Shown: piece by piece, positions 12,098 to 23,000 of the stretch
Position numbering within the stretch: the first letter of the stretch is position 1
Layout: every line of letters starts with the position of its first letter
Assembly (NCBI GenBank): GCA_000934455.1
Contig: KN886762.1
Coordinates: 8,921-38,363 of the forward strand
Length of the DNA stretch: 29,443 nt
Direction of reading: 5' to 3'
Source of the DNA: Apostichopus parvimensis
Taxonomy: Eukaryota > Echinodermata > Holothuroidea > Aspidochirotida > Stichopodidae
The notes under the pieces: model-generated
Seen by the model: the letters and a program-made list of their open reading frames with translations, nothing else
The model's database searches: none
Told to the model about the DNA's origin: nothing
Position numbers and translations under genes: made by a program

Positions 12098-12907
12098 TTG
12101 TATCCGTTGTAAGGGGTGGGAGTTGGTGGTGATGGGGGGTAGTGTTATAGGTAGTGTTATAGGTTATAGGTGTTATAGGGGGTAGTGTTATAGGTAGGTT
12201 GTAGGGGTAGTGTTATGGGGGGGGGGAGTTCTTTGATAGGTGTTAAGGTTATCTATTTTCTTTCATGGGAGCACTCTATTCGATTAAGCCCAAAAGGTTG
12301 CTTAGTTTACTTCCTTTCACATTTTTTTTTTACTTATTTGCAGTTGCAGAAACAAATAAATCAATCTAAAAAAATCTAACTCCCATACTCGCCACTTCCT
12401 ATCGTCTCTATACTAACCATTCTACCATTTTGAATATGTTAGTCATCGCCATAGGATCTCAAAACCACTAACATTTGAATCTAAAGCAGAATGTGTTTTC
12501 ATGATGTCATGTATTCAATATAGATCCATAAATCAAATCCCCTTTTTGGCTATTTCACACATATGCAAAAAAAAAAAAAAATCCATCGCCTTATAATTCA
12601 ATAAAATCATTAAAGCGTGAACCATTTACCAGTGGCATTATTGGTGCCCCTGAGTGCTGTTATTTATAGTTCAAGGACGGCCTTATAGTTGATTTACGTT
12701 AACGTAATGGAAACCCCCGTGTATGGTATCTTTACTGTGATGACTGTGATCGATCGGAGCCTGATTAATTAACTATTGTATTAGGATAAGGACTATTTGA
12801 GAGTTATTATGACAAGTCATACACAGCTAATGCTAAATCTGGTTGAAGTCTTCTCATTTCCCAATCGTCCAATGGCATGGAGATTTTTTCTACATTAGGG
12901 GTGCGGC
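12098..12907. repeat. Second copy of the 810 bp segment
   Basis: Nearly identical to 11154-11962, and it begins exactly at the edge of the N gap, so its true left end is unknown. The two copies diverge at GTGCGGC: copy one continues into CAGGGACGTAGCTAAGG and poly-G, copy two into ATACTTGTAAGAC. Confidence 0.9.
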
Positions 12908-13683
12908 ATACTTGTAAGACCTAAAGCCCGTACCACACTGCCCCAACTAATCAGGACCCGAGTCAACTCGACCGTCGTAACGTTACGTTACATGGCTAAT
13001 CGTGGAAAGTCGGACAGTAAATGCGGCTGTGCTTAAGACAACGACTGATCAATATTTCGGGTGTTTTTTTTTAAAGTCGTGTCGGCTTTCAGTTGGGAAA
13101 ACTGAACGTGTCTTCCCGACTGGCAGTCGGCATGACATGCGTTGGTTGAAGACTACGTCTCGCACCAATCTGATGTCAATCTCAGGTCAAACAAGGCTCT
13201 GGAGGTCCCGAATCCGGTCTTATTCCGAGTATCAAAAAGTTCAAAGTTGACCAATTGTCTTGCACATAACTACATATTCAGTACGACATACTACACACTA
13301 TTATATTGCTACTAGTTACGTTCCATATCAGTGATCTTTGACAGGAATCAAAAGGACCGAAAAGAAACCGAAATAACAACAATAGTAGTTACAATACTAT
13401 TGAAGTTAATCGTTGGAAATTTACCACACGGTACCATACGGTATTTTTTGACGTAGACGTGATCTAGCACAAACAATAAGGCATACGTACTATAATAAAA
13501 TAATTCTATGGCTTCTTTAGAGTCTTTTCTAGCATATTGCCAGTCATGCATAAATCCATCAGCAATGTTGGATGGAATTTTCCTAGAGATGGTTCAGTGA
13601 ACCATGACTACTTTAAATGCTTAAAAACACCAACTATTCACACAAAGTTTTCAGAGCTCGCCCGTGAAGACGACATACAATCA
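12908..13683. other. Upstream region of the receptor gene
   Basis: Unique-looking DNA with frames too short and featureless to call (13002-13250 plus, 13348-13551 minus). It would hold the distal promoter and any non-coding first exon of the receptor. Apart from the TATA-like motif no regulatory site can be supported. Confidence 0.45.
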
Positions 13684-13690
13684 TATATAG
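13684..13690 (+). promoter_or_regulatory. Possible TATA box of the receptor gene
   Basis: A TATATAG motif lies about 60 bp upstream of the chosen ATG. This spacing would allow a start site near 13715 and a 5' UTR of only about 35 nt. The surrounding DNA is AT-rich, so a chance match is quite possible, and a further upstream non-coding exon cannot be excluded. Confidence 0.3.
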
Positions 13691-13749
13691 ACCAGCAGCT
13701 TTGAGCCGTAACCTTCAACGAATAAACCAATCTTTAACAATTTAACATC

Positions 13750-14070
13750 ATGTTAACAGCGTTGAAGTCCTCCAAACTAATCCTTCTTATTTGTGTGTGT
13801 TTCGTGGAGGACATACTTGCTACCACTCAAGAGTATGATGTCACTGAATTTTGGAACGTTTCTGTCACCGAGTCTCCCATATCGATTGGGAACGATGGTT
13901 CAATATATAAACCGAAAATACCTCTTCACATCGCAGCTTTTTACGCAAATGGTGAGATCTGGGACGGAACCGGAATGATCCCAGCTGTTGAGTTAGCGGT
14001 GGATCACGTGAATGCTCAACCCGATATTCTGAGGGATTATGAACTACGTGTAATCTGGAAAAATTCGAAT
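13750..14070 (+). CDS. Exon 1: signal peptide and start of the Venus flytrap
   Basis: Residues 1-107, phase 0 end at donor AAT|GTGAGC. The ATG at 13750 is chosen because it is followed by a basic stretch and a hydrophobic core (LILLICVCFV), a typical signal peptide. Then come an N-glycosylation sequon (WNVSV) and the first flytrap strand and helix (IAAFYANGEIW, then GMIPAVELAVDHVN), which is the usual GABA-B start of the ligand-binding domain. The open frame runs 135 nt past the donor into the intron, so a naive ORF caller would overextend it. The following 566 bp intron holds G-rich and GT-rich low complexity (14270-14330, 14455-14525) and no other coding signal. Confidence 0.82.
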
Positions 14071-17000
14071 GTGAGCTTAACTAAATATCACTTCTTTCAT
14101 TTCATTTCATTTCCATTCTTTCCATTGTCATGCAAATTAAGTTTTGCAGTTCATGAAAAGTTGGTTTTACTTTTGACTTTAGGCAAAGAAATAAATCTAA
14201 TATAGCAGGGAGGTTTTTTTGTTGAATAAAGGGTGTAGCTAGGGAGTTGAAGTCGTTGCAATCGAGCTTATAGGGGGTATTTCTTTCTTTTTGAGGGAGG
14301 GGGGCTTGGGGTCGTTCCCCACTAAATGTGTGAAATTTTAGTCCTTAAGTTGTATATTCTGAGGCATATTTATAGGTAAAACATTATGTATATAATTAGT
14401 TCTTAATGCAATTTGTGCTATAAACTACTCTGATGTTTTGTGTGCGGTTGAAGAAAAAAAGGGGGGAGGTGGGGCAGGGATGTGCAAGTACCACATACGC
14501 CTCCTGGGTCTGCGTCTGTGTCTGTGAAAGATTGAAATCAAGTGTTTTCAAGTGTTTTGGGGATCATAAATGATTACACGATATGTGATCTCCCAGATTT
14601 ATGGATGTGTTGTTTTTCATTATTACACACACGCAGTGTCGATCTTCGGAAGGTATATGGGCGTTCCATAGACATATAGTAGAAGAACCTCAGAAATTGA
14701 TCTTCCTAGGACCTGCCTGTTCGACGGATGCGCAACCTGTGGCAGAGACATCGCATTTTGCGAACTTGGTGACGGTGAGTGGTTTTCTTATTTTCTTTCT
14801 GGAGTTGAAACAGTTTTAGAAATAGTTTGGAATAGTCAGCTACTCAGGCTGACAGCATTCCACAGCATAATATTCACATAGCATGCTGCAGCATCAAGCT
14901 GGACAAACCTTCCTGGTACAACATAAGTTAGGACTTTTGACGACTAGATATATCCAAATAGGTTATACATGTGCATATAGAGTTATATCCGACTCTATAC
15001 GATTGTGTGTAATACCAACGCTATGCCACTTACGTAAATAGTATAACTATTGAAACACGACACAACACTGGGGTGTAATGGATTTAACAAGCACTTTGAT
15101 ACTTTTCAAGTAGCTGAAATATAAATAATTTTTTTTCGTACCTTATCAACTAAACATCCTTCTGTCCACTGCTGGAGAAATAGTCAATATATTATAATAT
15201 CACATCAATTCCTAATACAATAAGTTACATGACGACAAGAAATTTCCAATTTTTATTCCGCTTTTCGTTAGATGTCATATTCAGCAGCTTCACCAACCTT
15301 GTCTGACAAAAAGAGGTATCCAAACTTTCTCCGGACGTACGTACCGGAGACACATCTGAATACACCAAAACTCTGGCTAATGCAATATTTTAACTGGACA
15401 AGAATCGGAGCTTTATCTCAAAACCACGATTTTTTTATATCGGTAGGAAAGAATTCACATTCAATATTAATTTCATAAACGTCTGTTTTGCTACACTGCT
15501 GAAATCATGACTGAATCATTTTAGATCATTTATTAATTTTTTGTTATCATTATTATTAATTAAACCAATGAAAGAAATATCAAGAAGGGAATGAACTTTA
15601 TTGGTGATCTGCTACCTCCTTCATGAGTGCAGTAAATGCTATTCCAGGTGTCATTTCTGTGTGTGGGTGTGTGTGGGTGTCATGCTAGGCAGTGGCGAGC
15701 ATAAACCGTGCTAGGAGGCCCGGGGTGTAGGGAAGGCGGTGCGGGACGGGGGGGGGGGATTGGGGGTGACCCTCACCTCCCATCGTCAGTCGGGGACGAA
15801 TTAGATCCCTGCTGGGGATGTATAACTTCTTTTTCAACCAAATAAACACAAATCAAGAGTATATATTAACACAACCATGCATTTAATGCCTTTAATAAAC
15901 TTATAGTTGATAGTCTAAATATGCCTCAGAATGGACCATATGACGTTCGTAATATCATGCAAAAACTTGTCGTCATAATGTTTCCTATATATAGTCATAC
16001 GTCATGATTTGCTAATGTATATGTGGTCCGGTTCGTTCGGAAGGTATGTGTAAAATGACTTAAAATGCAGGCCCATTGTTTTTGGCATCACTTCAGATAT
16101 AATCATTGTAAGTTTCGTTCTGCTTGTAAGTTCACAGCACGTGAGAATAAGGAGGATTTTGAAAGCATTTTATAAAAGAAAATAATTACAGTGGTTAAAG
16201 CGGAGTATTGTTCAGACGGGGGCAGAAGGAAGAGTTTGACGGGTGGGGTGGGCGGGGGGAGGGGGGTCGGTATCACGATCTTGTTCTTCCTCTAGCTCAT
16301 AATCTCAACGGTCATAACACAATACAATATGCATGTGTCATCATGCATGTGGTGGCAGGATTATGCCAGTTAGAAAGTTCTATACCAAATTAGCGTGTAA
16401 GTCAATGGAGGATTATTTCAGATTGGGTTAATAAACGAACGGTTCTAATTCTGTTGAAGGGAAAGGAATTCTTAAGCTTTTTTTTTAACATTTGTGTTCT
16501 CCGATTGCTCCCCCTCTTTTTCGTATGTGACAGACTAACAATCATTTCTTTGAAATACTGTCGAGTAGCAGCATCACAATTGCGGTTTCCGAAGTCATCA
16601 ATGAAGTACCGACTGATCGTCAGTTCCAGGATTTAAAGGTAAGAAATACTGTAAATATAAGAAGAGACTATAAAACTCAAAGAAAAGGGCCAACATTTAT
16701 CCCCATGCGTAATGGAGAAAGAAAAACACAGCTGTTCATTAATTTGTGACAATGACAGAATTGTCAAACCAGAGTTGCAACAAGACACCGTATAGCCACC
16801 TGTACAGCACTTGCTATACACCTGGCACAACAATACCTTGCCCCACCACACAAAGAGGTCGTTCAATATGTCTGTTATAAAAATACAATAGTTCTCCTCA
16901 TACCTCGGTTGCTGTTTATTGTTGTTGTCTCATGTTGGTCAGTTTCCGAATAATTCTGTAATAAATGTCATGTTCACTTATTTATGAAGGTGAACCACGT

Positions 17001-20000
17001 TTTGTTGTTGGGGGGGGGGGGGACGTTACTATAGTAAGCAACTGGGCCTCGGTGCAGTGACGGTAATGGGCATCCAAAGGAGATCCCACATTCACCTAAG
17101 CCCTGCAGTGCATGTTGGTTTGGCTTGGGTGAACAATTTTTGATATTTGGCATCACTAGACACCCATATCTCAGTCCCTAAAGAATACATAGGGGCCCGT
17201 TTAGCTTACTGACTGCACGTTTAACATGAAGATTAGTCTCTTCGCCTTTCCACGGCCGGCGGCAAGCTCCAGTCCTTTCTTGTCCCCGGAAGCCGCGCCG
17301 CCTAAACAAACCTATATCGGCCCAGAATGTACTTAGTCAACCACTCCTTCGGATCTTCATTTATATATATATGTTATTATAACTTCAATAGGTTATAATA
17401 ACGTAGGGGAATTGATTTCAATTGGTATTTTTATCATCTTGTCCCTTTAGGATGAAGATCTCAGGATTTTTGTGCTTCTTGCTTTTGAAGACCTTGCCGT
17501 GGAAATATTTTGCGGGGTGAGTTTTAAAACAAAACAATAATTGTTTTACAGCTTCATTGGAAGTATATCTATCAGGATCGAGGCTAAGTATACACAGCAC
17601 ATTATATCAGCCGTGGATGTAAAACAAAATAGGGCATATATGGCTTATGAGAAGGTGGAGCATTTTTGTGTTTTCCTTTCACACCATTGGAGGCACGTGC
17701 CTTCTTCCGGCTCCACCGCCCCTTCTAACTTCATCACATTACCTATATTGGCCGCATCTTACGAAATTAATGAAGGCCAATGTGGTCTTTCAGTCAATTA
17801 GACTCTACTCTACATGTTCCTTTCGATTCTATAGCAAACATGTATCACTTTTCATGAACGGAGAGTAGGCCGGGGGAGGGGGCGTCGCGGGCCGGGTCAG
17901 GGCCCAGGCACAATTAGTTCACCGCTCCCCCTTTCGCTGTTTACTTTATTGAAGTCTACAATTAATATGGATAAGATTGGTTTTCTCTAATATTTGAAGC
18001 AATTATGCTTACTTTCTTTCTTATTTCTGTTCAGATTTATAAAAACCGTTTGTATGGGAAAGGATACGCATGGATAATCCCCGGATGGTATTCCTACCAG
18101 TGGTGGACACGAAATACAGCAGCTGTAACGGGATGCACCAATGAGGAAGTAGAAACGGCTGTGTTTGAGTCTATGTACATCGGTATGGAAGCTGCAAATG
18201 TATTTTCTTCTAACAACTTTCTACCATCCGGAATTGTAAGTTTTTCATAAATTATATAGATGCATTTGTTTATAAGATCCTTGATGGTTTTTTTCTTTTT
18301 TTAAAGATTTGTTCTTAACTTTATTGTTAATATCCCGTCGTGGAAACCAAAAGAGAGTAAGCAATCTCAATGGATGGTTTAAATCTGACAATGGTCTCGT
18401 CTTTAGACAAAGACCTCCAGTCGTGACCTTTGCATGATTATATTCATTGAGTCGAGCAGGACTTCGGCGGCGTCGGATCGGGCCTCAATTTGGGGGTAAA
18501 GGGAGAAGGGGGGGCGGGGCGGGAGGGGCGAGTGAGAGGCACATCACTACAAAATGGGGCACATATGGTTTATAAAAAGGTAGAGCATTTTTGTGTTTTT
18601 CTTTCACAACATTGGAGGCACGTGCCTTCTTCCGGCTCCACCGCCCCTTCTATAACTTTACCTGTATTGGCCTCATCTTACGAAATTAATGAAGGCCAAT
18701 GTGGTCTTTCAGTCAATTAGACTCTACTGTGCGTGTTCCTTTCAATTCTCTAGCAAACATGTATCATTTTCATGAACGGAGAGTAGGCCGGGGAGGGGGG
18801 GGGGGCGTCGTGGGCCGGTTCAGGGCCCAGGCAAATTAGTTCACCGCCCCCCCCCCCTTTCGCACTCATATGTACCCCATATCACCCTCCCATCTGGTCT
18901 CACAAATTGACCCCTTAGGACTCGAGGCTGTAACCCTGCCTGACCACACTCCCCTCGTCGAGCCTGGAGATAGTTTCAAAGGGGCACATATTTATTTCAG
19001 TTCCTTTATGCAAAAAGTACCGGTACCTGTATCTTCAGTCCCGTGATAAATTCCTTTTTATAAATTAAAGTAGAAGAAGAAGATGAATAAATATTCAATT
19101 TCTGGCCGACACATTCAGAAAAAAAAGGTATTTTCTTGTTGCTCCTTTCCAGCAAACTTCAGATTTCCAAGAGCAGCTTTTGGAGAAGAAAAGACAACTT
19201 GAATCATCTGATTTTCCGAGAACGACACTTTCTGGATTGGAACCATTCGGTTACGACGCCCTTTTGGCAGTGGCCCTATCTTTCAACCAATCAGTGGACA
19301 TTTTAGAAAGGCGAGGGCGTCGGCTTGAGGATTTCACTTACAATGACAAAGAAATTGGTTCCGTAATATTCGACACTATTAGTTCGTCTAACTTTTTGGG
19401 AGTAACCGTAAGTATTTGCAAAAGTAATGAAGTATATATAATAGAAAAATCATTAAAAAATATATGCAAAAGTGATACTTGTACAAGTTGCAGGACCAAA
19501 TAATATTAGGCTATTATGGGTGGTTGTTGTTAGAATAGATAAAAACAAATGACTTTTTCATTCAACAAAGACACTTTATAGGCCACATTAGAGCCAGTGA
19601 CGTTTTTTTTTACAAGATTTACAAGAGGTTTAGTGTTTTATAACTCTTTCTCTGATATATTCTAGCTTGTATGGAATGAAACTGTGGTGTGGTTTCTGGT
19701 TACCTAGTAAGTACCTCGATACCGGCGTTCAGGACATACTGCCAATTCTGATTGGCACCTACCCCGCTCCCAACCTTCAAGGGAACAGAAACGTAGTTTA
19801 AGTATCACTAACAACTATAGAGCATATATAGCGCAGGGGAATATCCAAGGCATTTCAAACTAGCCATTAACGAAGTTGCCTTTACCACTCCATAATTCGA
19901 TTTCTGTTCAAATCCAGTTCTATTTATATTATGATTATTTTATGAAATTTATGAAAGGTTTTTCATGTGTGTTGATATACGGTACTTACATACCGTATAT

Positions 20001-23000
20001 TCCTTCTTTCTTTGTGTGACTGATAAATGCGTCGGTCAGTAGTGTGTAAGATAATTCATTAATATTCAATATTCCAGACTGCAAGAATTAAGCACTTTTC
20101 ACAATTTAAGTGTTTGATGTTTATTTTTTTGGTCTATGGATAAATACGCCTGTCAACGGTATAGGGAAGGTGAGTCAGTAAAATATCAACATTTTTTTGA
20201 ATGAAGTTGTTTTGCTTCTATATTCTCTACCATTACCGTACGTAGTTTCCGTTCTGCTCGAATTGTGAATAACAATGTTAGTTGATATACTATAACCTAC
20301 ATCTAATTGGCATACTGCTAAATGCGTATGTCGGTATTCAAGATGATTCAACAATTTCCAACATTCCAGACTCAACAAAGTTGCCATATTTGCTTGTCCT
20401 GATTGTGTAATTTTCCTTTTTTTCTTCTTCTTTGTTTTTTACGAATTATGCATGACGGTTGCCTGAATACTTCATCTGTAGACATTGGAGTCAATTTCGT
20501 GAATTTCTCCGAAAGTTCAAATCATAGAGTTCTAATATTGCACAGTTGAGGCTCACAACTAATGTTTATTGTTCTCGTCAGGGTCCAGTATCTTTTTCAG
20601 CCGGTGATCGAGAGGGCCCAATAACTATCCAACAATTACAAGGTAATCGAACGCTCTTCAATAGTGCACTTAAAATATATTTATCTCTTTGAAATCTATT
20701 TATAGATCGGATTTCAAAGATAACCCTGTATGGTACAAAATATCCTATACTGCTTCTTTAAAAGAAGTCATTGGTTTCTTTCAATATTCTTTCAATTTTC
20801 AATTAACCGAGATACTTCAACAGTGCACATTTTGCCGATTACGGCAAAAAAATACAGACAACGCAACATTAAAACCCTTTAGCAACCAGTTCCCCTCCTC
20901 AAAGAAAATATTCGTTCCAAAACATCAACCTTTGCTCTCCCTAGTGTATTTTTATTTTGTTTTGTTTGTAATACCGGTCGTTTTCTTTGTGTGAACCCCC
21001 CCCCTAGGGGTCGAACAGGGTCATTTCCCGTTATATTGGTATCCTACGCTCCAACAGTTCCTAAGTCGATGCATATAGTCATTAAGCATGGTTCGGTTTG
21101 GATTAATCAGTTACTATTAAATCCACCCCCTTACACCTCACAACTCCCCGTCTGTGAACATTAAGCACCTCCAATCTGTTTACCAGCTCTTGTTCTCGTT
21201 ATCAGGCACCTGTAGAGAGGAGTGGACGCTATTCCAGTTCTACTGTTACAAATTTATCAACGAACCATTAAACTGGAAAGATGCTAGCCAATACTGCCGA
21301 GATCAAACAGATAGTCAACCCTCCTCTATGGTCTGGATACTTTCTAACGAAGAATATAAATTTATTGGTTCTCAAATTGACGACGAATGGTAAGTTATAC
21401 ATCAACCATGTGCGTCGTATATGCAGTCATGGGTGCCAATTTTATTTGAGAGCGGTCATGTTGGTGAGAGTGAGTGGAGAAAGGGATATAAAGGGTTTTG
21501 CCGTTATGGATGTTTCAAATCTCCTCAACAAGCACTCACAGTCTATAGGATTATAAACATGAACGTATAAGGCTAACTCAAGTTTGCAGTGTGAGGGAGA
21601 GTAATTGTGACGTGCTAACTTTAAGTTTTATGTTAACCATTTCTGCAATTTTTTAATACATATACCACGTTTCTTCGTAACCAAAATTAACGACAAAAAA
21701 TAGACGAACGGTTGATATACCTTTCTGGTTGCAGAGTTACATCGCGATACATATCAATGGGATGAATGCAAACTATTACAAAAAAACAAAAACAAAAACA
21801 AAACATGTCCTTCATTGGGCTCATGTCTATGACGTCAGCACGTATATAGTATACATAGCTTAGCTTGTGATATAGCATATATGATGTATCATAAGTATAT
21901 TACAAGCCCAAAATATTTTAACCATGACCTACAAGTGTTCCTTATATATTAATTTCGTCATATCAAACTACCTAATAACAAATATAATATATTTATTAGG
22001 TTGTTTATCCTTTTACAATTAAGGAAATACTGCCAGTGGAACTCACCTGTCCCTACCCCATCTTATACTACCTATATGGAAGTTCACACATCCACTCCCC
22101 CTTAGCAAGTTAATACTAAAAATGTACCAAAGTCTTTAAAAAAGTCTAGCAACCGCATTTTCTAAATACCCCATCCCATCCCATCCCACCAACCCCACCC
22201 ACCTTCCTTGAATTTGCGGTCGGTCATTATGTACGCGCTTTATCAATAGCATTGTCTTTGGCTTGAGTTATTAATATTTATTATTATTATCGTATTGTTC
22301 TTCCTTTCTCAAGGTATATTGGTTTAACATACGAAGAGTCGTTAGACAAGCTAGTTTGGGTTGATACCACTCGAAATGCATCTTGGACCCCGGTAGGTTT
22401 CGATGAAGGTGACGACTTGTGTTACGTTTGGAATGTTGGATCAGGCGAATGGAGACCAATAGATTGTGAAGCTAGTCGGCCATTCATATGCAAAATGAGA
22501 CCAGGTTTGATATAGTGAATTTTATACCCTTCCTTGACATAGCCTTTACCAGCACTGCTTAAAAACTACATTATTATTGTCAATGTATTTCTAGCATAAT
22601 CTAGCCATTTATTTCCTAGCCATTAATTTTCACAGGAGTGTTAATGTATAAACGTATATAACTTTAATCAAGTTAGCATAAATGTGTGCTTTACCTGTAC
22701 AAAATATTATGTTGATGAGAGAGAAAATTGTCAAGCGATTTTTGGAATTGAAAGAGATAAGCCACTACAGAAAATGTAAATACACACATCTATTTCTCTT
22801 TACCTTCAGATTTTGAAGAGAAAGCGATTGTGACTGTCTCATCTTCGACAAATGGTTCGTTAGATACAACTTGGCATGGAGAATTTATGTGGCACGGTTA
22901 GTTATGACTTTCATTAAAAACATTTCCCAAAGAATATAGACACCGGTTAAATTTAATAACTGGCAGTATTGAAACGGTAAAGATTCAAGATTTGTTTCTA

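Noticed and set aside
12098-12907. True segmental tandem duplication
   Set aside because: Possible, but the placement exactly at an N gap and the allele-like divergence make unmerged haplotypes more likely. Read depth would decide.
19900-19945. B-box-like TGTTCAAATCC
   Set aside because: No matching A box or cloverleaf could be found around it.
21206-22504. Lectin exons as an independent nested gene
   Set aside because: There is no start codon with a signal peptide, no stop codon and no promoter. Both outer borders are good splice sites in phase 1 that match exons 8 and 11 exactly.
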